Positions 1-9,922 of a stretch of 64,000 nt of DNA are shown here, piece after piece. This DNA is from Paenibacillus ferrarius. GTDB taxonomy: Bacteria; Bacillota; Bacilli; Paenibacillales; NBRC-103111. Under the pieces are notes generated by a model. It was not told the origin of the DNA. It saw only the letters and a program-made list of their open reading frames with translations, and did not search any database. The stretch is taken from positions 62,001-126,000 of the forward strand of contig NZ_MBTG01000066.1 in NCBI RefSeq assembly GCF_002027705.1, written 5' to 3'. How positions within the stretch are numbered: the first letter of the stretch is position 1; each line of letters opens with the position of its first letter. A program made the translations under genes and the position numbers.

Positions 1-2925
1 AGCATCGACGCTTCCGCGCGTTATTTGGCAGCGGAGCACGGCAAGTGGCTGGCTGAACAGCATGAGCCGCTCAAGGCGGAGCTTATGGAGCAAATCAGCC
101 AAGAAGGCGACGTGCAGGAGATTCAGGCGCAAAGTGCTGCGAAGCAGGCGGAGCTTGCGGCTTTGAAGGGGCTGCCGGAAGCTTTGACGGCAAGCTTGCG
201 CAAGGAAGTTGGCGTGATCATCGAGAACGCCAATATTACACCGGCTTTGACCCGGGATCAGGCGCACTCGTATCTGGAGAGCCGCAAGCCAGGGTTCAAA
301 GTTGGTTTCTTCTCGCGAGCCGCACAAACGGCTGCAGAGACGGAGAAACGGTTAGCTTCGTTTCAAGCAGATCTAGCTGAGCAAGTAGAAGCGCAGATCG
401 ACTGGCATCTGCGTGATGCTTTGAAAAAGGCTGCGCAGAGCAATGGGCAGTTCGATACGGCGCTTATTGCGCAGATTGAAGCCATTCAAGTTCCTGTGAC
501 AACGGCATGGTTGGCGTCACAAGTGAATGCCGGCGCTACTTTCGGCGGTGAATATACGCTGAATTATATGAAACAGGTGTCATCGGACATTAAGCAGCAA
601 TATCGCAAAATGGCTTTTGCGGTCATTGATCTGCTGGCGGATGCTGTCCGCGAGCATTCTGCGCAAGCGATCGCTGCGCTTGCCGCAGAGCTTGACTCGC
701 TTGGCGTTCGCCTAAGCGCGAGCAGGGAACTGCAGCGCCTCGAAGATGCCGAGGCGGCAGGTACCGCCCAGCTGCTGGCTATGGCCAGCTGGCGGAAACC
801 CGCTGCGCCGGCGCTGCCGGACGCGCAGCTGTACACAGCCATGGAGGAGACGGCAGCCGCCCCGCTTAGCGGGGGGCTGGTCGGTGACTCCGTCACCTGC
901 TCGCCTATGCATCCAAGTCTGGCCGCAACCTCCATGGATAAGATACTGCAGGCCGCCGCGACAGCGTCAGCGGCCGCAGGCGCCACGGCTGCCCCTGTGG
1001 AGGCAGCCGCTGCTCCAGCGCCTACCGCGTTCACCTCAGGTGAACACGGCAGGCGCATGGAGCGCAAGGCCGCCGACTTGCAGGCGGCCTCGAGCCTCAT
1101 CGACGCTTTGCCGTCGATGAAGTCGATCGCGCGCTCCATGCGCGATAAATCGGAACGTCTGCGGCAGCGGACGTTCACGATCGCCTTGTTCGGCGCTTTC
1201 AGTGCCGGCAAATCCTCTTTCGCGAATAGCTTGATTGGCGAAAGAGTGCTGCCGGTCTCGCCGAACCCGACGACGGCGGCGATCAATAAGATCATGCCGC
1301 CGCAAGAAGGATGGCCGCATGGTACGGCCAAGGTGAAGATGAAGAAAGCTGACGCGATTCAGGAGGATGTCCTGTATTCCTTGGAAATTCTAGGCGTGCC
1401 GGCCTCAGATATGGCGTCTGCGCTGAAACGCATTAGCGCACTTTCGCCATCGGATGTAACCGCCAAAGGAAAACCGCATTATTCTTTCTTGAAAGCTGTA
1501 GAGAAAGGCTGGTCACTGGCAGCGGATCAGTTGGGTTCCGAGCTCAAAATCACAAAAGAAGAATTCCCCAGCTATGTGGCTGATGAATCCAAATCTTGTT
1601 TTGTAGAATTTATAGAACTGTATTATTCAAATCCTTTGACGGACCAAGGCATTATTTTCGTCGATACGCCTGGAGCCGATTCGATTAATGCCCGTCATAC
1701 GGGAGTAGCCTTTAATTATATTAAGAATGCCGATGCTATTCTGTTCGTGACATATTATAATCATGCGTTCTCGCAAGCGGATCGTGAATTCCTTCTGCAG
1801 CTTGGCCGCGTCAAGGATAGCTTTGAAATGGATAAAATGTTTTTCATCGTCAATGCCGCTGATCTTGCAGCTAGCCGTGAAGAGTTGGATGGGGTCATTA
1901 AACATGTGGAAACGAACTTGCTTCAGCATGGAATCCGAAATCCAAGAATTTATCCGATCTCCAGTTATTTGGCTTCCGAAGGGAAAATAAATGGCGATGA
2001 AGCGCTCATTGCACAATCAGGGATTCAGCCCTTTGAGCAGGATTTTGTCAAGTTTACTTTCAACGAACTCAGTGAAGTTGCTGTACATTCAGCTAATTTG
2101 GAATTAAATCGTGCGATTGCTACGATGCAGCAATGGCTGGAGCGTGCTCAATCCGGCGAAGCCAATCGGAAGCTTCAGCTTGCTCAGTTGGCTCAGGATG
2201 AGCAAGCGGGGGCTGCGCTGTTAGAGAACACGGGCTTTGAAGCCGAGTCAAAAGAGCTGAGGAAAGAGATTCAAGAGCTTTTGTATTATGTGAAGCAGCG
2301 CACGATGTATCGCTTCGGAGAGCTGTATAATTACGCCTTCAATCCCTCCACGTTCAGAGATGAGGCGAGAGACCCGAAACAAGCGCTGCAAGCTGCCTGG
2401 AATGAATTGATTAGGATGATCGGCTACGATCTGTCCCAAGAAGTTCTGGCAACCACGCTGCGGGTTGAGAATCGGATGAATTTGATTAGCGGCAATCGAG
2501 TGAAACGCTGGGATGACCAGCTTCGTGACATCATGGATGGCTACGAAAGCAGCACTTATGAATTAAATTCATTTGCCACGCCGGAAATTAGTGCGAAATT
2601 AGAAGTGCCGGATGTTTCCTTGAAATTGCTTCAAGGCCACTTTAAAAATGCGAAGCAGTTTTTTGAAGGGGATGGCAAAAGCAAGCTAAGGGCTGATTTG
2701 GAAAATCGCATGACAGCCCCTGTTGCCCAGTTTATGGAACATCGTACTTTGGAGCTTGAGCAAGCTTATGCCAATCAATTGGAAAATTGGCTGCTTCAGC
2801 TGAAGAATTTGATGCTTCAGCAGTGGCAAGAACATGCCGAGGGCATGCGTGACGCGCTTGAAATGAAGATTGATTTGGATGAACTAATATCCATTCAGCA
2901 TCAATTGAAAGCCTTTGTTTCTTGA
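1..2925 (+). CDS. Two-headed dynamin-like GTPase, 3' part (5' end outside window)
   Basis: Large GTPase of the bacterial dynamin family, most like the DynA type that tethers and fuses membranes at the cytoplasmic face. The frame is open from base 1, so the true start lies upstream; the TTG at 25 is only an internal codon. Visible in order: a helical stretch of about 250 residues, an Ala/Pro-rich linker (bases about 750-1030), then a complete G domain with P-loop GAFSAGKSS (1192-1218), DTPGAD as G3 (near 1663) and NAAD as G4 (1852-1863), followed by about 350 helical residues. The first stretch resembles the stalk of another dynamin unit, so I infer a tandem protein whose first GTPase head is off the window. 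A hairpin terminator follows at once; no operon partner is seen downstream. Confidence 0.85.
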   Translation, partial: SIDASARYLAAEHGKWLAEQHEPLKAELMEQISQEGDVQEIQAQSAAKQAELAALKGLPEALTASLRKEVGVIIENANITPALTRDQAHSYLESRKPGFKVGFFSRAAQTAAETEKRLASFQADLAEQVEAQIDWHLRDALKKAAQSNGQFDTALIAQIEAIQVPVTTAWLASQVNAGATFGGEYTLNYMKQVSSDIKQQYRKMAFAVIDLLADAVREHSAQAIAALAAELDSLGVRLSASRELQRLEDAEAAGTAQLLAMASWRKPAAPALPDAQLYTAMEETAAAPLSGGLVGDSVTCSPMHPSLAATSMDKILQAAATASAAAGATAAPVEAAAAPAPTAFTSGEHGRRMERKAADLQAASSLIDALPSMKSIARSMRDKSERLRQRTFTIALFGAFSAGKSSFANSLIGERVLPVSPNPTTAAINKIMPPQEGWPHGTAKVKMKKADAIQEDVLYSLEILGVPASDMASALKRISALSPSDVTAKGKPHYSFLKAVEKGWSLAADQLGSELKITKEEFPSYVADESKSCFVEFIELYYSNPLTDQGIIFVDTPGADSINARHTGVAFNYIKNADAILFVTYYNHAFSQADREFLLQLGRVKDSFEMDKMFFIVNAADLAASREELDGVIKHVETNLLQHGIRNPRIYPISSYLASEGKINGDEALIAQSGIQPFEQDFVKFTFNELSEVAVHSANLELNRAIATMQQWLERAQSGEANRKLQLAQLAQDEQAGAALLENTGFEAESKELRKEIQELLYYVKQRTMYRFGELYNYAFNPSTFRDEARDPKQALQAAWNELIRMIGYDLSQEVLATTLRVENRMNLISGNRVKRWDDQLRDIMDGYESSTYELNSFATPEISAKLEVPDVSLKLLQGHFKNAKQFFEGDGKSKLRADLENRMTAPVAQFMEHRTLELEQAYANQLENWLLQLKNLMLQQWQEHAEGMRDALEMKIDLDELISIQHQLKAFVS

Positions 2926-2933
2926 TTTCTGTG

Positions 2934-2974
2934 AAGGGTTGGTCTCGTTCCTAGGAACTTGGCCAACCCTTTTC
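2934..2974 (+). terminator. Intrinsic terminator after the dynamin gene
   Basis: An 11-bp stem (aagggttggtc pairing with ggccaaccctt, one G-T pair) is followed by a short T run, 9 bases after the dynamin stop codon. The remaining 218 bases to the next gene hold no ORF; an AAGCGTTT-type sequence near 3073 and 3140 could be a catabolite element but matches the consensus poorly. Confidence 0.75.
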
Positions 2975-3192
2975 CATGCATGCTCATGTAAGGGTTTACA
3001 TTGGCGGTTATCGGGATGATTTTAAAGAATAGAGGGGATTCCTGCAAGTTTTTGTGAGGTTATGGTCGTTTAAGCGTTTAAATCCTGTTTTCTTCTGATT
3101 GCTCGCTCCTAGGGATGGTGTTAAGATTCATTAAGTATTAAAACGCTTACCTAGCTTTTCCAATTTATCCTTCTGAGGAGGGGACCCCCAAC

Positions 3193-5034
3193 GTGGATGT
3201 GTTCAGGCAACTGAAGCCGTATTTCTGGCCAGAGAAGAAGTTATTTTTCGGAGCAATTTTATGTTTAGCAATGGCAACAGCGCTTGGCCTGGTTTACCCG
3301 AATTTACTTCGGTATTTAATTGACAACGTAATCGCAAAGAAACAATTCGAGCTCGTTCCCAAACTCGCACTAATCGTTGTTTTAGTCGTATCAACCAAAG
3401 GGATATTCCAATTTCTACATGGCTTATGTGGAGGCCGCTTGGGGAATCGTGTTGCCTATCACTTACGGAATGCGCTGTACAATAAGCTTCAGTACTTATC
3501 CTTCCAATATTATGATCAAGCAAGAACAGGGGATCTGATGTCACGGTTGACCGCTGATTTGGAAGCCATACGGCAATTCATCGGTTTTGGATTTGCCCAA
3601 CTTCTGAACGTGGTCCTGATGCTGGTGTTCGGGATGGGCATGATGTTCTCGATTAACTGGAAGTTGGCGCTGCTGACCATGATTACGATGCCGTTTCTGG
3701 CATTTACCGCCGTGCGCTTTGAAGGGAAAATCCATCCGGCTTTCCGAATGGTTCGTCAATCACTCAGTACGATGACTACCGCGGTGCAAGAAAATATTAC
3801 AGGGGTACGGACCGTTAAATCCTTTGCCCGTGAGCCTCATGAAGTGACGAAATTCTCAGCCCGCAATGAGGATTACAAAGCAATGAACATCGAAACCTCA
3901 GGAATATGGGCCAAATATTTTCCAATCATGGAAATTCTGGCGAACTTGAGTGTTGTTACACTGCTTGGTGCTGGCGGCTATATGGTTATACAAAACACGA
4001 TCACGCTAGGCGAGCTTGTAGCCTGTTTCAGTCTAATTTGGTACATCATTGGACCTATGTGGGGTCTAGGGTTTCATATCAATAACTTTACGCAAACGAA
4101 GGCTTCCGGAGAGAAAATTCTGGAAATCCTGCATCAATATATGCATGTGAAAGATCAGCAGGACGCTATTGCTTTGAACAACGATGAGGTGCAAGGACAT
4201 GTGCGTTTTGATCATGTGACCTTCGCGTATCCGGAGAAGCAGCCTGCCTTGTATGACTTCACACTGGATGCTCCGCCGGGATCTGTCATCGGGTTGTTAG
4301 GAAGCACAGGTTCGGGGAAAACAACGGTTATTTCGCTCTTGATGAGGGCGTACAACGTCAAAGAAGGCAAAGTTGAACTGGACGGCAAAGATATTCGTTC
4401 CGTGCAGCTGGAAACTTACCGAAATCAAATTGCGACGGTGTTCCAAGAGACTTTTTTATTCTCCTCAACGATTCGCAACAATATCGCTTACGGACGTAAA
4501 GATGTGACGATGGAGGAAATCATCCGCGCAGCAAAATTGTCCAAAGCGCATAATTTCATCATGGAGCTCCCTGAAGGCTATGACACAGTTGTAGGTGAAC
4601 GCGGCCTTGGTTTATCAGGCGGACAAAAGCAGCGGATTGCAATTGCTAGAGCCTTGCTTAAAGATCCCAAAATACTTGTGCTTGACGATGCAACTAGCGC
4701 TGTTGATATGGAAACGGAACACGAAATTCAAGCCGGTTTTGGCGAAGTTATGAAAGGGCGTACAACATTCATTATTGCCCATCGCATTTCTTCTTTGAAG
4801 CATGCAGATGAAATTATTGTATTGGATAAAGGACGAATTGTTCAACGCGGTGTCCATCAGGACCTGCTGCAGCAAGAAGGACTTTACCGTCAAACCTATC
4901 AGATTCAGTATGCAGACCAGCCTCCGAAGTCAGCTGCCGAGACCCAAGCGGCGGCTGCGAAGGAAACGAATTCCGAGACGTTGCTGGATACTCAACTACA
5001 TGCAGCTGCGCAAGAAAGAAGGTTAGCACATTGA
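3193..5034 (+). CDS. ABC exporter half-transporter, degenerate-site subunit (BmrC/YheI-like)
   Basis: Membrane-domain plus ATPase-domain fusion of 613 residues, one half of a heterodimeric multidrug-type exporter. The N-terminal about 320 residues carry six membrane segments; the ATPase domain has Walker A GSTGSGKTT (about residue 370), signature LSGGQKQR (about 475) and Walker B ending in LDDATS. The catalytic glutamate after Walker B is therefore Asp (residue 499), as in the degenerate-site subunit of BmrCD and TM287/288. GTG start with a GAGGAGG site 8-10 bases upstream. The next gene overlaps its stop by 4 bases and encodes the complementary half, so the two are almost certainly translated together. 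The substrate cannot be read from sequence; drug or lipid export is the family norm. Confidence 0.9.
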   Translation: MDVFRQLKPYFWPEKKLFFGAILCLAMATALGLVYPNLLRYLIDNVIAKKQFELVPKLALIVVLVVSTKGIFQFLHGLCGGRLGNRVAYHLRNALYNKLQYLSFQYYDQARTGDLMSRLTADLEAIRQFIGFGFAQLLNVVLMLVFGMGMMFSINWKLALLTMITMPFLAFTAVRFEGKIHPAFRMVRQSLSTMTTAVQENITGVRTVKSFAREPHEVTKFSARNEDYKAMNIETSGIWAKYFPIMEILANLSVVTLLGAGGYMVIQNTITLGELVACFSLIWYIIGPMWGLGFHINNFTQTKASGEKILEILHQYMHVKDQQDAIALNNDEVQGHVRFDHVTFAYPEKQPALYDFTLDAPPGSVIGLLGSTGSGKTTVISLLMRAYNVKEGKVELDGKDIRSVQLETYRNQIATVFQETFLFSSTIRNNIAYGRKDVTMEEIIRAAKLSKAHNFIMELPEGYDTVVGERGLGLSGGQKQRIAIARALLKDPKILVLDDATSAVDMETEHEIQAGFGEVMKGRTTFIIAHRISSLKHADEIIVLDKGRIVQRGVHQDLLQQEGLYRQTYQIQYADQPPKSAAETQAAAAKETNSETLLDTQLHAAAQERRLAH

Positions 5035-6878
5035 GTACGAATACAAAGCAAAAGGATGCTTCTGCCGATAAAGAACAATCGCAAGCCGGACAGCGCTTCG
5101 TCTATCAAGACGATGAATTGATTGATAAACCGTTTGATTGGGGCCAGTTGAAGCGTTTATTTAGTTACATGAAGCCTTACCGGAAACAAATGCTGCCGAT
5201 TATTATCATCATGATGCTAGTGGGCGCCATAACCAAATTGACCGTTCCTTTGCTCATTCGCGAAGCGATTGACAAAGCCATCATCCCGAAAGACACTAAT
5301 TTGCTTATTATCATTGTTGGCATTATGTTCGGCGTCTATCTGATTCAATGGATTGCCAATACGTTTCGCATTAAATTCACGAATATGATTGGGCAGCGCG
5401 TTATTTATGACTTGCGTCATGATTTATTCAGTCATATTCAGAAGCTCTCATTCCGTTTTTTCGATACAAGACCTGCCGGATCAGTCCTTGTACGGGTAAC
5501 GAACTATGTCAACTCGCTACAAGATTTATTTACAAATGGCGTTGTCAATTTACTTATTGACGTGGTTCAGCTTTGTGGGATCATTATTATTTTATTGACC
5601 TTTAATTTCAAGCTGGGCGCTGCGATTATCGTAACCGTTCCGATTATGTTTTTTGTGAGTACAAAGCTTCGCAAAAAGATCCGCCATGCCTGGCAGGACG
5701 TAACGATGAAACAATCGCGCCTGAATGCTCACTTAAATGAGTGTATTCAAGGCATTCGCGTAACACAAGCGTATAGTCAAGAGAAAGAGAATATCCATTT
5801 CTTCACCAAGATGAATATGGTTAATCGTCTGTCGTGGAACAGAGCTTCCATGCTGAACCAATCCTTTGGTCCACTGATCGAAATTACAGGAGCAATCGGC
5901 TATTGCATCTTGTTCTGGCTGGGAGCTCATCTTATTCAAACCGAAGAAATCTCCGTGGGCTTGTTGGTTGCGTTCGCTACATATATCGGCTATTTCTGGG
6001 AGCCAATTACACGCCTAGGGCAAATGTATTCACAACTGCTCATTGCGATGGCTTCTGCGGAAAGAATCTTCGAATTTATTGATGAGAAGCCAAGTGTGGC
6101 TGAGATTGAAGATGCAAAACCATTGCCAAGCATTCAAGGGAATGTGAAATTCGAGAATCTGGTGTTTGAATATGAACCAGGCCGTCCTGCACTAAACGGG
6201 ATTCAGTTGGATGTACAGGCTGGTCAATCGATTGCGCTCGTTGGGCACACCGGGTCGGGTAAAAGTACCATCATGAACTTACTATGCCGTTTCTATGATC
6301 CGAATCAAGGAAGAGTGCTAATCGATGGTCAGGATATCCGTCAGGTTACTATTCAAAGCTTGCGTTCGCAGATTGGCGTCGTGCTTCAGGATACGTTTAT
6401 CTTCTCGGGTACAATTAGAGACAATATTCGTTTTGGCCGATTGGATGCGACTGACCAAGAAGTTGAACAAGTAGCCAAAGCTGTGCATGCGCATGATTTT
6501 ATCGTAAGTCTGCCAGGCGGCTATGATACCGAAGTTCAAGAGCGCGGGAACGTATTGTCCATGGGGCAGCGTCAATTAATTTCTTTCGCTAGAGCGTTGC
6601 TGGCTAATCCGCGAGTGCTCATTCTGGATGAAGCTACGGCAAGTATTGATACGGACACCGAGCTTAAAATCCAACAAGCGCTTAAGACGCTGCTTGCTGG
6701 ACGGACATCGTTTATTGTTGCTCACCGCTTATCCACGATACGCAATGCGGACAAGATTGTCGTTCTTGATCATGGACGTATGATGGAGATCGGCAATCAT
6801 GATGAATTGATGAAAGAACAGAAGATTTATTATGGACTTATTCAAGCGCAATACAAATTTTTGCAGGATGCTGTGTAA
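5031..6878 (+). CDS. ABC exporter half-transporter, catalytic-site subunit (BmrD/YheH-like)
   Basis: Second half of the heterodimeric exporter, 615 residues, starting at a TTG that overlaps the upstream TGA (TTGA). About 60 hydrophilic residues precede six membrane segments and the ATPase domain. Walker A is GHTGSGKST and Walker B reads LDEATAS with the normal catalytic Glu (residue 534), while the signature is LSMGQRQ (about 509), with Met replacing the second conserved residue. The defects of the two subunits are complementary: together they give one consensus ATP site (this subunit's Walker motifs plus the partner's LSGGQ) and one degenerate site, which is diagnostic for this exporter class. 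A strong terminator follows 12 bases after the stop. Confidence 0.9.
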   Translation: MSTNTKQKDASADKEQSQAGQRFVYQDDELIDKPFDWGQLKRLFSYMKPYRKQMLPIIIIMMLVGAITKLTVPLLIREAIDKAIIPKDTNLLIIIVGIMFGVYLIQWIANTFRIKFTNMIGQRVIYDLRHDLFSHIQKLSFRFFDTRPAGSVLVRVTNYVNSLQDLFTNGVVNLLIDVVQLCGIIIILLTFNFKLGAAIIVTVPIMFFVSTKLRKKIRHAWQDVTMKQSRLNAHLNECIQGIRVTQAYSQEKENIHFFTKMNMVNRLSWNRASMLNQSFGPLIEITGAIGYCILFWLGAHLIQTEEISVGLLVAFATYIGYFWEPITRLGQMYSQLLIAMASAERIFEFIDEKPSVAEIEDAKPLPSIQGNVKFENLVFEYEPGRPALNGIQLDVQAGQSIALVGHTGSGKSTIMNLLCRFYDPNQGRVLIDGQDIRQVTIQSLRSQIGVVLQDTFIFSGTIRDNIRFGRLDATDQEVEQVAKAVHAHDFIVSLPGGYDTEVQERGNVLSMGQRQLISFARALLANPRVLILDEATASIDTDTELKIQQALKTLLAGRTSFIVAHRLSTIRNADKIVVLDHGRMMEIGNHDELMKEQKIYYGLIQAQYKFLQDAV

Positions 6879-6890
6879 AGATTAAGCAAG

Positions 6891-6927
6891 AAGCTGGTTC
6901 GCTGCTGTGGCGGTTAACCAGCTTTTT
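6891..6927 (+). terminator. Terminator of the exporter operon
   Basis: Stem aagctggtt / aaccagctt with a 16-base loop and a six-T tail, 12 bases after the exporter stop codon. Confidence 0.85.
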
Positions 6928-7052
6928 TGTTACAATGAATACGAACGTATGATCCCTTAACGTGCTAATCTGTTTTGTAGCGTTTGCAAATTTAGGCAAG
7001 AAGCTATACTCTTATAGTGAATTATGCCATTTATTCGCAGGAGGGGACTTCA

Positions 7053-7868
7053 TTGAAATCAACTCGTTTCATCTGGGGGGCAATTGGCCTGACCGCAACG
7101 ATATCCACGATTGTTTTCGCTGTAGGCTTTGCCTATGCTGCGAATCAAATATGGTTTCCCAAAGCATCTGGAGATCTTCAGCTTGTGAACGAAGCGCCGA
7201 AGAAAGAATCTATGATTGAAAGCAGAAGCAAGCTTCAAATTGTTGCCTTGGGCGATTCATTGACAGCGGGAACAGGCGACAATACAGGCAAAGGTTATGT
7301 TGGCCGTGTTCGTGAGAAGCTGGAGAAGGAAACCGGCAAACCGGTATTTTTGCTTAATAATTTAGCAATTCCTGGCTACAAGAGTGATCAGCTGCTAGCC
7401 GATCTTGCCCTCAAAAAGACGCAGGATGCGCTTGCGCAGGCAGACATTATTTTGCTGACCATCGGAGGCAATGATATTTTCGCCGGAGGGGAAGGCCTCT
7501 TTACTGGCGAGAACCAAACCGAATTTAACCCTGAAGCCGCAGCCAAACGTGTAGCTCCTGCACTGCTTCAAATGGACAAGATTCTGCAAGCCATTCATCA
7601 GGCAAATCCGAAAGCAACCTTGCTCTATGTTGGTCTGTACCATCCATTTCTGGATTTAGATCCAAAAAGAGAAGGTTCGTTAATTGTACAACGTTGGAAT
7701 GACGGCGTTTTTGGCATGATGAATCGCTATCCGGAGATGGTGATTGTCCCAACTTATGATTTATTTGAACAAAATTTGATTAAATATTTGTCTTCAGCCG
7801 ATCATTTTCACCCGAACAGTGATGGCTATGAGCGGATTGCTGATCGAATTGTACAAATTCTGAAATAG
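7053..7868 (+). CDS. Membrane-anchored SGNH/GDSL-family esterase or lipase
   Basis: Predicted extracytoplasmic hydrolase of 271 residues that cleaves ester or acyl bonds; the natural substrate is unknown. A hydrophobic N-terminal segment (residues 7-30) ending AYAA works as signal peptide or anchor. The SGNH blocks are complete: GDSLTAG with nucleophile Ser69, a Gly in block II, GGND (Asn140) and DHFHPN near the C-terminus (Asp250, His253). The TTG at 7053 is chosen because AGGAGGGG lies 7-8 bases before it; the ATG-less extension upstream has no ribosome site. A -10-like TATACT at 7005-7010 with TTGCAA upstream may be its promoter. The ABC genes that follow start only 15 bases downstream, so co-transcription is likely. 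Confidence 0.88.
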   Translation: MKSTRFIWGAIGLTATISTIVFAVGFAYAANQIWFPKASGDLQLVNEAPKKESMIESRSKLQIVALGDSLTAGTGDNTGKGYVGRVREKLEKETGKPVFLLNNLAIPGYKSDQLLADLALKKTQDALAQADIILLTIGGNDIFAGGEGLFTGENQTEFNPEAAAKRVAPALLQMDKILQAIHQANPKATLLYVGLYHPFLDLDPKREGSLIVQRWNDGVFGMMNRYPEMVIVPTYDLFEQNLIKYLSSADHFHPNSDGYERIADRIVQILK

Positions 7869-7883
7869 GAAGGGGAGACCAGA

Positions 7884-8849
7884 ATGAATGGACCGGGAAC
7901 ATCACCAGCCGTTGTGCTATCTGTGAGAAATGTGAAGAAGCGGATAAAAAATAAAGAAATTATCAAAGGGATTTCATTTGATGTCTATGCCGGAGAGATC
8001 TTTGGCTTCTTAGGGCCTAACGGATCGGGGAAAACAACAACTATTCGGATGCTTGTTGATCTTATTCGTCCAACGGAGGGAACGATCCACATTTGCGGGT
8101 TTGACGTGCGTAAACAGCATGATCAAGCGATGCAGCAAGTAGGGTGTATCGTAGAGAATCCGGAGCTTTACAGTTACTTGACGGGTTGGGAGAATCTTGA
8201 GCATTTCGCCCGAATGCTGCCGGATGTCGATGAGAAGCGAATTCAAGAAGTCGTTGAGATCGTCTCGATGGATCAGCGCATTCATGATAAAGTGCGGACC
8301 TATTCCTTGGGCATGCGTCAGCGGCTGGGCATTGCACAGGCACTGCTGGGACGGCCAAGCTTATTAATCTTGGACGAGCCTACGAATGGCTTGGATCCGC
8401 AAGGGATCAAGGAAATGCGGGAATTTATTCAGCGTTTGGCTGCGGACGGCTTGAGTCTGTTCGTCTCGAGTCACCTGCTTACTGAAATTCAGCAAATGTG
8501 TGATCGTGTTGCGATTATTAGTCATGGCGAGGTTATTCAAGTCGGAGCGGTTCATGATTTAATTGCGCAAGGCGGAAAAGTCGTCTGGACGGTGTCTCCG
8601 GCTGAACAAGCTGAGGGGCTTCTACATGCGTCGTCATTAGTTACGGCCATTGAAGCAATCGAACAGGACTCAACGATTCTTGGACAACCTTCGGTTAAAC
8701 AAATTGTTACACAAATGGATAAAGAACATGTTCCACAGCTAAGTCGGCAATTAATGGAAGCAGGAATTAGCCTGTATGCTGTAGAAATCAAAAATCCAAC
8801 ACTTGAAGATTTGTTCTTAAGCCTAACCGAAGGTGAAACCATTCAATAG
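7884..8849 (+). CDS. ABC transporter ATP-binding protein, ABC-2/BcrA type
   Basis: Cytoplasmic ATPase subunit of 321 residues that powers the permease encoded next. Walker A GPNGSGKTT, signature YSLGMRQRL, Walker B LLILDEPTNGLD and the H-loop SSHLL are all intact. The C-terminal about 90 residues form the extra domain common in drug- or peptide-resistance ATPases of this type. ATG start with GGAAGGGGAG upstream. Substrate unknown; antibiotic export, lipid flipping and regulatory roles all occur in the family. Confidence 0.9.
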   Translation: MNGPGTSPAVVLSVRNVKKRIKNKEIIKGISFDVYAGEIFGFLGPNGSGKTTTIRMLVDLIRPTEGTIHICGFDVRKQHDQAMQQVGCIVENPELYSYLTGWENLEHFARMLPDVDEKRIQEVVEIVSMDQRIHDKVRTYSLGMRQRLGIAQALLGRPSLLILDEPTNGLDPQGIKEMREFIQRLAADGLSLFVSSHLLTEIQQMCDRVAIISHGEVIQVGAVHDLIAQGGKVVWTVSPAEQAEGLLHASSLVTAIEAIEQDSTILGQPSVKQIVTQMDKEHVPQLSRQLMEAGISLYAVEIKNPTLEDLFLSLTEGETIQ

Positions 8850-8865
8850 GGGGAGGGTGAGAGAA

Positions 8866-9858
8866 ATGCTAATTCTTGTGGATCTTGTCAAAAATGAATG
8901 TATCAAGATGATTAAGAAAAAACGTTTTTATGTGATTGTACTCATTCTGCTTGCTCTCATCCCCATGTTCACTTACGCCCAGATGCGTGTTGCCCAAAAT
9001 ACGCAAAAGCAGTTTGGAACAACGGACTGGAAAGCGGATCAGCGTCAGAAAATTGTCGACTGGGAAAAGCGTTTAAGCTCAGCACGAACACCGGATGAGT
9101 GGAAGCAGCAGCTGCGTGTGCAAATCCAGATTGCCAACTATTATTTAGATAAAGATGTGGATCCAACCTCACCGAATGCCGTGACTTTTACCCGTGATTT
9201 TGTCAAAAATGCAGTAGGATTATTTATTCCTTTGATTATCATGGTCATTTCCGCAGACATCGTATCATCCGAGCATTCTACGGGGACTATTAAATTATTG
9301 TTGACAAGACCGGTCCGGCGATGGAAAATCCTATTGAGTAAATTAATTACAGTCATCTTCTTTACTTCGCTGACAGTTCTGTCTACCGCTGTGCTTTGTT
9401 ACCTGATTTCCGGCGTGGTTTTTGGCTACGGAGGATGGTTGGAACCTGTGATTACAGGCATTCAGGTTTCGGGTACTGATGTGGATTTCAGTAAGGCGCG
9501 AGCCGTTGATCAATGGTTCTTTCTCTTGATGGAACTTGGATTGGTTTGGTTCTCAGCGATTGTCGTTGCTTTGATGTCGCTGATGCTTTCCGTGCTTGTC
9601 CGCTCTACAGCAGCTGGTATGGGGGTCATGCTGGCGGTATTGATATCAGGTACAATTCTTTCCAATATGGTATCGTCCTGGGAAACCGCAAAATATTTAT
9701 TCATGGTTAATTTGGACTTAACGAAGTATTTAACGGGAGGCTTGCCGCCGATCAAGGGGATGGACTTGACGTTCTCCCTAAGTGTTTTAAGCGTTTGGGC
9801 GTTGGCCTCGCTCATTGTTTCCTTTACAGTTTTCTCCCGTAAAGATGTGTTGAATTAG
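8866..9858 (+). CDS. ABC-2 type permease
   Basis: Membrane subunit of the transporter whose ATPase is encoded 16 bases upstream. It has a first membrane segment near residues 18-37, an external loop of about 100 residues rich in charged residues, then five hydrophobic segments. The motif around SSEHSTGTIKLLLTRP is typical of ABC-2 permeases, the coupling region before the second segment. ATG 8866 is preferred over the upstream GTG 8833 because GGGGGAGGG sits directly before it. 330 residues. Confidence 0.88.
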   Translation: MLILVDLVKNECIKMIKKKRFYVIVLILLALIPMFTYAQMRVAQNTQKQFGTTDWKADQRQKIVDWEKRLSSARTPDEWKQQLRVQIQIANYYLDKDVDPTSPNAVTFTRDFVKNAVGLFIPLIIMVISADIVSSEHSTGTIKLLLTRPVRRWKILLSKLITVIFFTSLTVLSTAVLCYLISGVVFGYGGWLEPVITGIQVSGTDVDFSKARAVDQWFFLLMELGLVWFSAIVVALMSLMLSVLVRSTAAGMGVMLAVLISGTILSNMVSSWETAKYLFMVNLDLTKYLTGGLPPIKGMDLTFSLSVLSVWALASLIVSFTVFSRKDVLN

Positions 9859-9922
9859 GATAAACAAGGTGAGACTTTGATCTCTATCAAAGATCCCCTA
9901 TTAGAGATAAAGGAGGGCTTCA

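Noticed and set aside
564..1331. Minus-strand ORF of 255 codons and smaller frames inside the dynamin gene
   Set aside because: They lie in the GC-rich linker region, have Ala/Ser-rich low-complexity products and no ribosome sites; the dynamin frame is continuous.
3038..3062. Possible extra copy of the cctgca palindromic repeat (cctgcaagtttttg)
   Set aside because: Only one half of one unit matches and the 51/61/51 spacing is absent.
6942..6955. LexA-like box cgaacgtatgatcc upstream of the GDSL hydrolase gene
   Set aside because: One half-site is wrong (GATC for GTTC) and the gene has no link to the SOS response, so it is probably chance.
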